A stretch of 64,000 nt of DNA from Alkaliphilus metalliredigens QYMF (lineage in GTDB: Bacteria; Bacillota; Clostridia; Peptostreptococcales; Natronincolaceae), in contig NC_009633.1 in the NCBI RefSeq assembly GCF_000016985.1, forward strand, positions 3,205,539 to 3,269,538, read 5' to 3'. The notes beneath the pieces were generated by a model. It saw nothing but the letters and a program-made list of their open reading frames with translations, searched no databases and was not told the DNA's origin. The stretch's first letter is position 1, and each line of letters opens with the position of its first letter. Positions 25,265-34,588 of this stretch are shown in pieces. The translations under genes were made by a program, and so were the position numbers.

Positions 25265-25889
25265 ATTTATTTAACTCACCATAAGTAAAATTGACACTGC
25301 CTTCAGTCCATTGCCTACGGTTTTTACCTTCTTTATAGAATGCCAGCATGCCATGATTTGGGTCTACTTTCCATAATCCTTGCTCGAATTCAGCACTTCC
25401 CTTTAATAATATCTCTTCAATTAACATTGTATTATCATAGAAATGTTCATCATAAATTGCTTGAAGGCCTATGGAACTGACTCTCAAATGCTGATATGTG
25501 TCTATGGCCATAGCCTTAAGTATCCACGATAAGGAGTCTGCCATATTAAGCATTTTTTTCATGTAATATTTTCTATCGGCAAAAACATAGGTTTTAATAT
25601 CCTTAGAGGCCTTGAATCCATCTTCAATTCTTTCAAAAATAATTTGATCTACAAAAATCCAATTGTTCTCTTTAAGTTTTCTCTCAATGATATCGATAAA
25701 GTCTTTTTCATCAATTTTCTTTAAGTCTAGTAAAATTTCTTCTTCTGGAACATCATCAGATACAAGATTGAGGACAATATCAAGAAAAATTTCTTCATTT
25801 ACCCATACCCACATTTGCTCTTCTAAATTGATTTGAAACATGGCTTCAACATTAGACTCTCGAAGCTTATTCATTATGTCAGCTTTCAT
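25263..25889 (-). CDS. Uncharacterised 208-aa acidic protein
   Basis: I do not recognise this protein. It is soluble and acidic, with no signal peptide, membrane segment or metal motif. The start is ATG 25889 (MKADIMNKL), 6 nt after GGGGG; earlier in-frame codons from 25928 overlap the ribosome binding site. Features include tryptophan-rich MWVWVNEEIFLDIV and a C-terminal HGMLAFYKEGKNRRQW. It is separated from the next gene by a terminator and so is monocistronic. Confidence 0.7.
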   Translation of the reverse strand: MKADIMNKLRESNVEAMFQINLEEQMWVWVNEEIFLDIVLNLVSDDVPEEEILLDLKKIDEKDFIDIIERKLKENNWIFVDQIIFERIEDGFKASKDIKTYVFADRKYYMKKMLNMADSLSWILKAMAIDTYQHLRVSSIGLQAIYDEHFYDNTMLIEEILLKGSAEFEQGLWKVDPNHGMLAFYKEGKNRRQWTEGSVNFTYGELNK

Positions 25890-26000
25890 TTTCATCCCCC
25901 TCTTCATCTTCACTCTTATTATAACCAAATGATATCAAACATACAATCTCTCATCTTACCACTATTAATATGAGTCAGTGTCTGTCTTGTTTACAAAAAA

Positions 26001-26030
26001 AAAGAAAGGTCAAGTTTGACCTTTCTTCTA
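26001..26030 (-). terminator. Terminator of the second symporter gene
   Basis: AGAAAGGTCAA pairs with TTGACCTTTCT (26005-26015 and 26018-26028), then a T run on the minus strand. Confidence 0.85.
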
Positions 26031-26048
26031 TTTAATTTTGTGGCTATA

Positions 26049-27197
26049 TTAAGCCTTAGCCCGAGCAAATTTATTAACAACTAATGCAATGGCACCATCA
26101 CCAGTTACATTTGCAGCAGTTCCAAAGCTATCTTGAGCAATATATAGCGCCATCATCAACGCAAGGTTTGCATCAGTAAATCCAAGCATGGTTTCTAAAA
26201 GCCCCAGAGCTGCCATAATTGCGCCTCCAGGTACCCCTGGAGCTGCTACCATTGTTACCCCTAGCATTAATATGAAAGGAAATACCTGGCCAAAGGTCAA
26301 TGCATTCCCAGCTAAAGCCATTACAGCGATAGCACAAATTGTTAGGGTGATCGTACTTCCTGCCAAATGGATTGTAGCGCATAAAGGCACTGCAAATTCA
26401 GCTACTTCGTCAGTAACACCATTTTTTTGTGCACTTTTTACAGTCACAGGAATTGTTGCTGCCGATGATTGTGTTCCAATCGCAGTAAAGTAAGCAGGCA
26501 GCATATTTTTAATAGCCTTAAATGGATTGATTCCTGTTACCGAACCTGCAATTAAATATTGAAGAATAATAAATCCTATATGTACTGCAATTACAACAAT
26601 AAACACTCTACCAAATACCGCTAATGTTTGAGTTGCTTCTCCTGTAAAAGCCATTCTTGCAAAAATTCCCGCAATGTGAATTGGTAATAAAGGAATGATA
26701 ATCGTTTCAATTACCTTTTGGATAATTTGTTGGAAATCTTGCATAAACGACAACATTGCCTTACCTTTAATTGCTGCCATTCCTAAGCCAAATAAGAAGG
26801 CAGTCACTAATGCTGTCATAACGCCCATGATCGCTGGCATTTGAATTTCAAAGAAGGCTGAAACTGTTATTCCACTCTCTGCAATTTCTCCTCCACTGAT
26901 AATGCCAGGTAAAATAAGTGTCGCCACAAAATATGCTAAAATACCTGCAACAACGGTAGAGAGATAAGCGATCCCCGCTGTAATACCTAGTAACTTTCCT
27001 GCTTTACTTCCTAATTCTGCAATTCCTGGTGCCACAAATCCAATGATTAGAAGCGGGATAATGTATCCTAAGAAGTTTCCAAAAATACCACTGAAGGTCA
27101 CCAGTAATCTCGTTAACCATTCAATCCCTGTAGTTCCAATAATAATACCTAAAATAATACCAATAATGAGTTTGGGCAGTAATCCTAATTTTTTCAT
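26049..27197 (-). CDS. Second dicarboxylate/amino acid:cation symporter (DAACS family)
   Basis: A 382-aa transporter of the same superfamily as the one at 18640-19875 but clearly divergent. It has the serine-rich TAIGTQSSAATIPVT re-entrant loop and the cation-site region VPLCATIHLAGSTIT, where the usual NMDGT is replaced by HLAGS, then YIAQDSFGTAANVTGDGAIAL. Loss of the NMDGT aspartate suggests altered cation coupling or substrate, as in the branch annotated as SstT-like or uncharacterised DAACS. The start is ATG 27197 behind GGAGG; a longer reading to 27230 contains that site. It has its own terminator and no linked regulator. Confidence 0.88.
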   Translation of the reverse strand: MKKLGLLPKLIIGIILGIIIGTTGIEWLTRLLVTFSGIFGNFLGYIIPLLIIGFVAPGIAELGSKAGKLLGITAGIAYLSTVVAGILAYFVATLILPGIISGGEIAESGITVSAFFEIQMPAIMGVMTALVTAFLFGLGMAAIKGKAMLSFMQDFQQIIQKVIETIIIPLLPIHIAGIFARMAFTGEATQTLAVFGRVFIVVIAVHIGFIILQYLIAGSVTGINPFKAIKNMLPAYFTAIGTQSSAATIPVTVKSAQKNGVTDEVAEFAVPLCATIHLAGSTITLTICAIAVMALAGNALTFGQVFPFILMLGVTMVAAPGVPGGAIMAALGLLETMLGFTDANLALMMALYIAQDSFGTAANVTGDGAIALVVNKFARAKA

Positions 27198-27506
27198 TTT
27201 GTTCCTCCTGTCTTTTATTGTTTGATACAATTGTGAATAATACTTCAGGTAAATTTTACCTTAGAACCGCAATATTTACAATACTTTTTAAATGATTTCC
27301 ATATTAAAATCTTTTTATTCATATATTTTCACTTCAATAACTCTAATAATTCAACATATATATTAATACAAAGCGAATTATATAAATATTGTTATTTTTA
27401 TATTGATTAAGCCTTCTATTTTATTATATTTATTGTATAATAATAATAACTAATACTATCTATATCATGCACAACCATTCATAATTTGCTTCTAGGAGGA
27501 GTTGTT
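27198..27506. other. AT-rich divergent promoter region
   Basis: No gene is seen. A TATAAT at 27436-27441 could serve the hydrogenase-like gene on the plus strand, but no matching -35 is clear. The AGGAGG site of that gene is at 27494-27499. Confidence 0.4.
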
Positions 27507-28760
27507 ATGCACCCTACAATCCATGGTATTTCTTTGGACCTTTCCAAATGTGTCGGATGCACTCGCTGTGTTAAAAACTGTCCATCAGAAGCAAGTCGTG
27601 TAAGAGATGGTAAGTCTCTCATTATTAATACAAAGTGTATCCATTGCGGACAGTGCACACAGGTGTGCACTCACCATGCCCGAAGTAGCATTACAAATGA
27701 GCTCAATTCAATTTTAAAATATCCCTACCGAATTGCCTTAGTGGACCCAGTTCTTTACAGTCAATTTGATGAACACCTTTCCATAGATCAAATTCTCTCA
27801 AGTATAAAGGATTGTGGTTTTCATTCTATATTTGAGACTTCTCAAGGTGCGGATCTTGTTTCTGACTTTACTAGAGACTGCATTAACGCACCACAACAAC
27901 TTCCAATTATTTCTTCTTCCTGCCCTACTATCATACGACTTATTCAAATGCGTTATCCCAGCTTAATTCAGAACATTTTGCCAATCAACTCACCAGTAGA
28001 GATCGCAGCTTATATGGCTAAGACCCAGGCAATAGAAAAACGACAGCTCTCAGAGGAAGAAATTGGGGTTTTTTATATCACTCCTTGTACAGCTCGCACC
28101 TACAGTTTCCAAAATCCTGTAGGAACTCAAAATTCTTATGTGGATGGCACTTTTTCAATCAAAACCATCTTTTTAGAGGTCAGTAAAATCATCGGAAAAA
28201 ATGACATCTCAAATCCACAAGAGAAGAGCTCCTTTTATCCTTCTGGTAAAGGCATCGGATGGGCTCGGACCGGTGGTGAATCTCAATCCTTAGGAATTAA
28301 AGAGTATTTAGCTGTTGATGGGATTCAAAATGTAGTCAATGTTTTAGATGAAGTAGAATTTAAAAAGATCGATGATGTTATCTTTCTTGAGTGTCATGCT
28401 TGTACCGGTGGATGTGTCGGCGGATGCTTGACAGTAATCAATCCCTTTGTTGCCCGTAATCGGATCCGCAGATTAGCTGAAAAACATTATGCTAATTCGC
28501 CTAATTATGTCAACATTTCCCCTGAGACCTTTGCCCTTACAGAGCCCATCCAATCCTTAGAAATCCTGCAATTAGATGAGGATATGTGCCATGCCATTAA
28601 AAAGATGGAAGCGATTCAAAAAGTTTTATCTAGTCTTCCTAACATTGATTGTGGTGCGTGTGGTTCTCCCTCCTGTAGGGCCCTAGCAGAAGATGTTGTA
28701 GGAGGCTATGCTTCACTATCAGACTGTATCGTTCAATTAAAAACCCAGCTTAAAAAATAA
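27507..28760 (+). CDS. Sensory-type [FeFe]-hydrogenase homologue (HydS-like)
   Basis: A 417-aa protein with three parts. Residues 15-57 carry two [4Fe-4S] ferredoxin motifs (CVGCTRCVKNC, CIHCGQCTQVC). The H-cluster domain follows: L1 SSSCP (Cys139), L2 TPCTA (Cys193) and L3 ECHACTGGCVGG (Cys299, Cys303). The proton-relay cysteine of catalytic hydrogenases (first Cys of TSCCP) is serine here, a hallmark of slow sensory enzymes. The C-terminus has a fourth cluster site, C-x2-C-x4-C-x16-C (382, 385, 390, 407). No maturation genes or PAS domain are present. It probably senses hydrogen or redox state. The start is ATG 27507 behind AGGAGG. Confidence 0.88.
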   Translation: MHPTIHGISLDLSKCVGCTRCVKNCPSEASRVRDGKSLIINTKCIHCGQCTQVCTHHARSSITNELNSILKYPYRIALVDPVLYSQFDEHLSIDQILSSIKDCGFHSIFETSQGADLVSDFTRDCINAPQQLPIISSSCPTIIRLIQMRYPSLIQNILPINSPVEIAAYMAKTQAIEKRQLSEEEIGVFYITPCTARTYSFQNPVGTQNSYVDGTFSIKTIFLEVSKIIGKNDISNPQEKSSFYPSGKGIGWARTGGESQSLGIKEYLAVDGIQNVVNVLDEVEFKKIDDVIFLECHACTGGCVGGCLTVINPFVARNRIRRLAEKHYANSPNYVNISPETFALTEPIQSLEILQLDEDMCHAIKKMEAIQKVLSSLPNIDCGACGSPSCRALAEDVVGGYASLSDCIVQLKTQLKK

Positions 28761-28790
28761 CACAAAAATGTCAAGTACTCAAAAAATCAA

Positions 28791-28830
28791 AACCGCTGTT
28801 CGAGAGCATTGCGCATCTCAATCAGCGGTT
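28791..28830. terminator. Bidirectional terminator
   Basis: AACCGCTG with CAGCGGTT and an inner GAGA/TCTC pairing. The T run is better on the minus strand (TTTTGATTTTTT), so it mainly ends the PII-like gene. Confidence 0.65.
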
Positions 28831-28847
28831 CTTCGTATAGAGAAATA

Positions 28848-29513
28848 CTAATACAACCCATAAGTTTTGTTCACATCTTGAATGAAAATAATACCGTTAC
28901 CAGGTTCATCAATTTGAAGTTCATCTCTAATAGAAGATGAAATTGATTCTGTTAGATGATTCTCAGATATGATCAAGACAATTTCCTTTTCTGGTTCTAT
29001 TTCCATAGCAAATAGCTTACTGGTTTCATGTATGCCCGAACCTCGTGCATTAACAATCGTCGCTCCTCTAGAACCGGCCTTCTTTGCAGCTTCTACCACA
29101 GATTCTGCATTACCTCTATCAACAATTACAAAAATAATATTATACATTGGATTTTCCACACCTCTGCTTTCTTTAGTATCATTACTTGTTAAGTTTTTAG
29201 CTCCGAATATGTTCAGGACCGAAGTACTAAATGCGATGCCATGATTTGGTTTATTAAAATTAAATTTCTTATTAAGTGCCTCTAGGCCAGCATAAGCTAT
29301 GGTTTGTTCAGCTACCATTAAAACAATTTCTTTTCTAGCTTCAGCTAAATCCAGAAATTCTAGAATCGGATTTCTGATCGTTCCTTTACCTAAAAAAATT
29401 GTGCCCCCTGTTATTCCATTTTGCTTTGCACATTTTATGACTTTACTTCCCAATCCTCGACTTACTATTAAACATAACAATTCATGCACTATGTAATTAG
29501 TACTACTATTCAT
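28848..29513 (-). CDS. Tandem PII-like protein linked to DUF1538
   Basis: A 221-aa protein made of two PII-like (GlnB-fold) halves in one chain. The halves repeat the same landmarks: GLGSKVIKCAKQNGITGGTI against GNAESVVEAAKKAGSRGATI, KEIVLMVAEQ against KEIVLIISEN, and NHGIAFSTSVLNIFG against GNGIIFIQDVNKTYG. PII proteins bind nucleotides and control transporters by trimer formation; a tandem protein would presumably make a pseudo-hexameric or dimeric variant. The classical uridylylation T-loop tyrosine is not obvious. Its start overlaps the end of the DUF1538 gene by 8 bp, so the two are translated together and it likely regulates that membrane protein. Confidence 0.8.
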   Translation of the reverse strand: MNSSTNYIVHELLCLIVSRGLGSKVIKCAKQNGITGGTIFLGKGTIRNPILEFLDLAEARKEIVLMVAEQTIAYAGLEALNKKFNFNKPNHGIAFSTSVLNIFGAKNLTSNDTKESRGVENPMYNIIFVIVDRGNAESVVEAAKKAGSRGATIVNARGSGIHETSKLFAMEIEPEKEIVLIISENHLTESISSSIRDELQIDEPGNGIIFIQDVNKTYGLY

Positions 29514-30996
29514 TCTTTAGAATACCTCCTTTTTTAGACTTTAGATTAAAAATAAAACCTAAGATTTGCAAAGTAATGATTGGAGTTAAGGCTACAGTGG
29601 CAATCATACCAAATCCATCTATTAAAATACTTGCGCCTTCAATTGCTTCTGCAGCTCCTTGTGTAAAAGCTAAGATGAAGGTTGCTGTCATAGGGCCTGT
29701 GGCAACGCCACCTGCATCAAATGCAATCCCTACAAATAACTTTGGCACAAAATAGGTCATGACAATTGAAATTAGGTATCCGGGTAAAAGATAATACCAT
29801 AGTTGAATTCCTGGTACGATTATTCTTAGCATCGATAGGGCCACCGCAAGTCCTACTCCTATGGAAAGGGCAATGAGTACAGCTTTTCTTTTAACATACC
29901 CACTTGTCACATCTTCTATTTGATTTGTTAATATATAAACTGCAGGTTCAGCTAATATTGTTACAATCCCAAGAATAAATCCCATAATGATAAGATAAAA
30001 TTTGTTATCTAAAGAGGCAAGACTATATCCGATAACACTTCCTACATCCATGAATCCAGCATTGACACCGACTAAAAATATTAAGAGTCCTACAAATGTA
30101 TAAACGAAACCTTTTAACATCTTTGCAAAAGCTTTTTTACTCAACTTAAAGGATATTTTTTGTAGCACCAAAAGAATGATTAGAAGCGGTGAAAGAGCAA
30201 AGAAACTTTCTCTTAATATAGCTGGTATTATTTGTATAAAGGGTCCCATGATTGTGGTTAATTCAGGTGTATTGGATTCAATATTCCCAGAAAATTCATT
30301 GGTTTTCGAAAGAATACTCATGATGATAACTGACATGATTGCACCAACAGATGTTATGGCAACTAAACCAAAACTATCTTTTTCAGATGCCTTACTATCT
30401 TTTTTTAGCTTAGAAACACCTATTGCTAGAGCGAGAATAAATGGCACTGCCAGTACCCCAGTGGTTGCACCTGAAGCATCAAAGGATATTGCTAAAAACT
30501 CTGATGAAGCAAATAATGCTAAAATAAAAGTGAGTCCATATAATATCGTTAAGACTTTATATAACGGTACATTAAAAACGATTCTAGCAAAGCCTAATGC
30601 AAGCATTATTGCCATACCAATGGAGACGACTATCAGAATGCTTATGCTAGATATTTGACCTGATGTGACCAAACCAACTTGATTGGCAAGTACGATTAAC
30701 CCAGGTTCAGCAATTGAAATAAAAAAACCAAGGATAAATCCAGCAGCAATAACGATCCATAGTTTGTTTGTTTTAGCAAGAGTAGATCCCATTACGCTAC
30801 CAAGAGGAGTCACACCAATGTCCACTCCTATTAAAAAAAAGGATAACCCCAAGATAATTAAGAATGCACCAATAAGAAATCTAATGATCAGTGGCGCTTC
30901 AAGAGGTGTAAGCGTAACGCTTAATATCAATACAATGATTGTAATAGGTAGAATTGAAAATATAACTTCTTTCAGTTTTTCAGTAAATATATTCAA
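29506..30996 (-). CDS. DUF1538 duplicated membrane protein, putative permease
   Basis: A 496-aa integral membrane protein with about twelve hydrophobic segments arranged as two homologous halves. Each half has GVxxGxxxxGSVxGxxLA (residues about 55 and 310), an FILGxxxxxAEPxxxxLxNQ segment and a glycine-rich FDAxGxxTG block (SFDASGATTGV, AFDAGGVATGP). Such inverted or repeated FDAGG-like half-sites are typical of transporters, but DUF1538 has no assigned substrate that I know. The likely start is TTG 30996 behind AAAGGATG, a weak choice. The downstream overlapping gene encodes a PII-like regulator, which suggests nutrient- or nucleotide-controlled transport. Confidence 0.8.
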   Translation of the reverse strand: MNIFTEKLKEVIFSILPITIIVLILSVTLTPLEAPLIIRFLIGAFLIILGLSFFLIGVDIGVTPLGSVMGSTLAKTNKLWIVIAAGFILGFFISIAEPGLIVLANQVGLVTSGQISSISILIVVSIGMAIMLALGFARIVFNVPLYKVLTILYGLTFILALFASSEFLAISFDASGATTGVLAVPFILALAIGVSKLKKDSKASEKDSFGLVAITSVGAIMSVIIMSILSKTNEFSGNIESNTPELTTIMGPFIQIIPAILRESFFALSPLLIILLVLQKISFKLSKKAFAKMLKGFVYTFVGLLIFLVGVNAGFMDVGSVIGYSLASLDNKFYLIIMGFILGIVTILAEPAVYILTNQIEDVTSGYVKRKAVLIALSIGVGLAVALSMLRIIVPGIQLWYYLLPGYLISIVMTYFVPKLFVGIAFDAGGVATGPMTATFILAFTQGAAEAIEGASILIDGFGMIATVALTPIITLQILGFIFNLKSKKGGILKNE

Positions 30997-31362
30997 ATAG
31001 TTTCACATCCTTTTATTGAATTTCTGTTAAAGAATTTAGCTAAGACCCTACCTGATTCCCCGATGTTATAGTTTACTGAAACGAGTTCACAATTCCTCCT
31101 TCTTTTCCATATTACCCAATGATTCTATAAATAATATATGATTTACCTTACCTACCATTATAGCGTACTAAAGCCTTAATTTTATAGATTTAAACAATAT
31201 ATTCATTAGTCCTTTTATAATTCACTATAATTTTGCACAAATAAAGGCAACAAAATATCTATAATTTGCTATTGTGTTCATGTATTCCTGATTTATTTTG
31301 TAAATGATTACCTCAGTTTTGGTAATTATTTTGAAAGTACAAAACGATAGAAAATTATATTA
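30997..31362. other. Gene-free AT-rich region
   Basis: Upstream of the DUF1538 operon (minus). I see no small gene, RNA or clear promoter; promoters for that operon must lie here. Confidence 0.4.
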
Positions 31363-31405
31363 CGATAAGAAAAGCCCAGTTATTTAAACTGGGCTTTTCT
31401 TATCG
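31363..31405 (-). terminator. Strong terminator downstream of tRNA-Val
   Basis: A 19-bp inverted repeat, CGATAAGAAAAGCCCAGTT with AACTGGGCTTTTCTTATCG, loop of about five bases. It is unusually long and symmetrical and could act in both directions. Confidence 0.75.
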
Positions 31406-31460
31406 TTTCATTGTTTTGATTGTTAGTGTCCAACATTCGCGCAAATTACCATTTTGTTTT

Positions 31461-31537
31461 TGGTGGGAAATAATGGACTCGAACCATCGACCCCTTGCAT
31501 GTCAAGCAAGTACTCTAGCCAGCTGAGCTAATTCCCC
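31461..31537 (-). tRNA. tRNA-Val(GAC)
   Basis: A 77-nt cloverleaf with encoded CCA: acceptor GGGGAAT/ATTTCCC, D stem GCTC/GAGT, anticodon stem CTTGC/GCAAG with loop TTGACAT (anticodon GAC) and T arm GATGG-TTCGAGT-CCATT. Confidence 0.95.
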
Positions 31538-31728
31538 AAGCAAGATTCATTTTAACACAAATTATATCCCCTGTAAACATTTTTTTGCCAAATGATTTTC
31601 ACTTTTCAAGCCTAAAAATTCAAACTAAATTTTAACTGGAATAATACATCACTTATTCTTATAAATTCTATATTAAGAAAAAGGTTATATGTTTCATTTT
31701 TTTCTCTGGGGGTAAAAAAAAAGTAGAC

Positions 31729-31758
31729 TTGTAAAATTACATGAAAGTAATGTAAAAT
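31729..31758 (+). promoter_or_regulatory. Promoter of the Rnf/Nqr-like operon
   Basis: TTGTAA (31729-31734) and TAAAAT (31753-31758), 18-bp spacer. The spacer and -10 contain the palindrome TTACAT-N7-ATGTAA, which may be an operator. Confidence 0.5.
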
Positions 31759-31789
31759 CATATCAACACAATGAAGGAGGTCGACATAT

Positions 31790-32752
31790 ATGACGGAGTT
31801 ATATCGTTCTATTTTTATGAAACAAAAAATGATGCGCAAAGTACTGTATAGTTTAATTCCAGTCACCCTAGGATCTATCTATTTCTATGGTTGGCGAACA
31901 CTAGTGCTTATGGCTGTTATTTCTGTTTTTGGTATATTTACTGAATACCTATTTAAAAGAAAATCAAATAAAAAAGTTTCAGAAGCTGTCTTAGTTACAA
32001 GTATATTACTAACTTTGACCCTTCCCGCCTCTACCCCCTTTTGGGTCGGTATTATTGGTATCATTTTTGGTATCGTTTTTGCAAAAGAGATTTTTGGAGG
32101 ATTCGGACACAATGTATTTAATCCTGCCTTAGCTGCAAGAACCTTCTTGTATGTTACCTTCCCTGAACCAATGACTGTTCAGTGGAGCACAGTGTCCTCT
32201 GGTTTCCCTGGAGGCTTTGCAAGATACCTTTCTCCAGCATTAGATACCATAACTCAATCTACTCCTCTAGGCATCCTTCGCCAAGGGGGAGAAATGCTTC
32301 CACTTAGAAATCTCTTTATTGGCAATACCTCCGGTTCCTTAGGCGAAGCCAGTGCTTTCTTAATCTTAGTGGCAGCAGCTTATTTACTATTTACTAAAAC
32401 CGCTGATTGGAAATTAATGCTTGCACCGGTTATTGGATTTGTTGGTATTCATTCCATTTTACTCTTAGCTAATGTTTCCAGTGTTCCAAGTCCACTCCAC
32501 GGTTTATTATCTGGTGGATTTTTATTTATGACAGTATTCATGACAACAGACCCCATTACTGCTCCAAAACAAACAGAGGCCAAATGGATTTATGGTCTTT
32601 TAATTGGTATTATTGCCAGTGTCATTCGTATCTTTGGTATCTTTGTGGGTGGTGCTATGTTTGCTGTGTTAATCATGAATACCTTCTCCCCTATTCTAGA
32701 TGAAGGAATTAAACATCTGAAGTCTTCTAAAAGAAAGAAGGTGACAGCATGA
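31790..32752 (+). CDS. RnfD/NqrB-like membrane subunit
   Basis: A 320-aa polytopic subunit of an ion-translocating NADH or ferredoxin oxidoreductase. Conserved segments are GGFGHNVFNPALAARTF, GNTSGSLGEAS and FMTTDPITAPKQ-TEAKWIYG. The covalent FMN threonine is expected in TQSTPLG (about residue 164). The length of 320 is RnfD-like; NqrB is about 100 residues longer. It has an AGGAGG site and overlaps the next gene by four bases (ATGA). It is first of five genes, so no NqrA or RnfC gene precedes it; the upstream neighbour is a tRNA on the opposite strand. Confidence 0.88.
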   Translation: MTELYRSIFMKQKMMRKVLYSLIPVTLGSIYFYGWRTLVLMAVISVFGIFTEYLFKRKSNKKVSEAVLVTSILLTLTLPASTPFWVGIIGIIFGIVFAKEIFGGFGHNVFNPALAARTFLYVTFPEPMTVQWSTVSSGFPGGFARYLSPALDTITQSTPLGILRQGGEMLPLRNLFIGNTSGSLGEASAFLILVAAAYLLFTKTADWKLMLAPVIGFVGIHSILLLANVSSVPSPLHGLLSGGFLFMTVFMTTDPITAPKQTEAKWIYGLLIGIIASVIRIFGIFVGGAMFAVLIMNTFSPILDEGIKHLKSSKRKKVTA

Positions 32753-33351
32753 AGAAATTCACGTTTAAACCGATTCTGTTTATGATTATCTTAACCGTTG
32801 TTTATACTGGTGTATTAGCAACCATTAATGAGGTCACCCGAGATAGAATTCAGTTAAATGAAAAGCTCAGCGAACAACGCTCTTTATTATATGTGTTAGA
32901 TTTCTCTATCCCCGATGATGCTGTTGAAGTCAGTAATTTTTACAGCACCCATATTGAAATCATTGAACATCAGGGTGAAACATTGTATGCTGGCTACCAA
33001 GGTGATGAATTAGTAGGCTATGTGATACCCATCGTCGGTGATGCAGTATGGGGTCAGTTAACAGGATTTGTTGCTTTAACTCCAGACTTCACTGAAATTA
33101 TTGGGGTTGAATTTTTATCCCACAATGAAACACCTGGTCTTGGTGGCAGAATTGACGAACTAGAATTTAAAGAGCAGTTTAGAAGTATTGGCATCGACCC
33201 AGATGCCATTGAAAATTTTATCGCCTATCGCCCTGACCCTGAAGGACAGGTAGATGCAATCTCAGGAGCAACAGGGACTTCAAATGCTGTTAGAAGAATC
33301 TTAAATGCAAGCCTTCAAGCGTTTCTAGCAGAAACAAGGGAGGGATTATAA
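32749..33351 (+). CDS. RnfG/NqrC-like FMN-binding subunit
   Basis: A 200-aa protein with one N-terminal membrane helix (residues 9-26) and an extracytoplasmic FMN-binding domain. The motif DAISGATGTSNAV contains the threonine (Thr175) that binds FMN by a phosphoester bond in RnfG and NqrC. The segment FLSHNETPGLGGRI is also conserved. The length agrees with RnfG rather than the longer NqrC. The ATG overlaps the previous stop (ATGA). Confidence 0.9.
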   Translation: MKKFTFKPILFMIILTVVYTGVLATINEVTRDRIQLNEKLSEQRSLLYVLDFSIPDDAVEVSNFYSTHIEIIEHQGETLYAGYQGDELVGYVIPIVGDAVWGQLTGFVALTPDFTEIIGVEFLSHNETPGLGGRIDELEFKEQFRSIGIDPDAIENFIAYRPDPEGQVDAISGATGTSNAVRRILNASLQAFLAETREGL

Positions 33352-33352
33352 G

Positions 33353-33982
33353 ATGTCAAAAAAAACAAAACGTATTTTTCAACTGGGAATCCTAAATGAC
33401 AATCCCGTTTTTAGACAAATATTAGGAATTTGTTCTGCCCTGGCCGTTACAAATTTAATGATCAACTCCCTGGTAATGGGAATTGGCCTTATTTTCGTGA
33501 CTGCCTTGTCTAGTTTTACAGTATCCGTCCTTAGAAAACATACCCCAAGACATATTCGGATGATGGTACAAACCTTGATCATCTCTGCCTATGTTATTAT
33601 TGTTGACATCGTGCTCAAGGCCTATTACCCTAGCATGAGTGATGCCCTTGGTCCCTATGTTGGATTGATCATTACAAACTGTATCATAATGGGACGTTGT
33701 GAATCCTATGCACAGAATAATCCCCCTAGCTTAGCCTTTCTCGATGGCATTGCCTCAGGCTTAGGATACACATTTGTATTACTATTAATTGCTTTCTTTA
33801 GAGAATTACTGGGATTCGGAAGTATATTTGGCATTACTGTCATGGGTGCTTGGTGGCCAAGATGGATCTTTATGATTATGCCTCCTGGAGCCTTCTTCAT
33901 GCTTGGTATTTTAATTTGGGTAATGAACTCTCTCGTTCCTTCTGAAGAGAAGGAAACTTCTGTAGCTGGAGGTGCTAACTAA
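33353..33982 (+). CDS. RnfE/NqrD-like membrane subunit
   Basis: A 209-aa protein with about six membrane helices. It keeps the cysteines that ligate the intramembrane [2Fe-2S] cluster with the partner subunit: [11 protein letters not shown] (Cys27 region) and [12 protein letters not shown] (Cys108 region). The N-terminal cytoplasmic [12 protein letters not shown] is typical. It starts two bases after the previous stop and overlaps the next gene by one base. Confidence 0.9.
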   Translation: MSKKTKRIFQLGILNDNPVFRQILGICSALAVTNLMINSLVMGIGLIFVTALSSFTVSVLRKHTPRHIRMMVQTLIISAYVIIVDIVLKAYYPSMSDALGPYVGLIITNCIIMGRCESYAQNNPPSLAFLDGIASGLGYTFVLLLIAFFRELLGFGSIFGITVMGAWWPRWIFMIMPPGAFFMLGILIWVMNSLVPSEEKETSVAGGAN

Positions 33983-34572
33983 TGGAAAATGTGAACCCAT
34001 TTGTCATCTTATTTGCATCAATTTTTACAAGCAATATGATCCTAGCTAATTTCTTAGGAATGTGCTCTTTTATCGCAGTCTCTAAGGAGATTAAGACTTC
34101 CCTGGGATTAGGCCAGGCGGTTACCTTTGTACTGACTGGAACAACAATTATTAACTACTTGGTCTATCATCATGTACTTGTTCCCTTTGGCTTAGAGTAT
34201 TTAAGGTTTATTGTGTTTATCATTACAATTGCCGCCTTTGTACAATTAGTTGAAATGGTCGTAGAGCGCTACCTCCCTAACCTGTATTATTCCTTAGGGA
34301 TCTTTCTACCACTAATTACTGTTAATTGTGCCATTTTAGGAGTTTCCCTCTTTATGGTCATTCGTGATTATACCTTCATTCAGTCCGTTGCCTTCGGATT
34401 CGGGTCTGGATTAGGGTGGTTACTTGCTATATTAGCGATGTCAGGTATACGTCAGAAAATTAAAAAAGCACCGATCCCTAAAGGCCTTGAAGGAGCAGGA
34501 ATCACCTTGTTCATTACTGGATTAATGGCTCTAGCCTTTATTGGATTCTCAGGCATCGTTCAAATACAATAG
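33982..34572 (+). CDS. RnfA/NqrE-like membrane subunit
   Basis: A 196-aa six-helix protein related to RnfE/NqrD in inverted topology. It has the matching cysteines in [15 protein letters not shown] and [14 protein letters not shown], needed for the shared [2Fe-2S] cluster at the membrane centre. [13 protein letters not shown] and the C-terminal [11 protein letters not shown] are family features. It begins at the overlapping TAATG with the previous gene. Confidence 0.9.
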   Translation: MENVNPFVILFASIFTSNMILANFLGMCSFIAVSKEIKTSLGLGQAVTFVLTGTTIINYLVYHHVLVPFGLEYLRFIVFIITIAAFVQLVEMVVERYLPNLYYSLGIFLPLITVNCAILGVSLFMVIRDYTFIQSVAFGFGSGLGWLLAILAMSGIRQKIKKAPIPKGLEGAGITLFITGLMALAFIGFSGIVQIQ

Positions 34573-34588
34573 TAACGGAGGTGAATAC

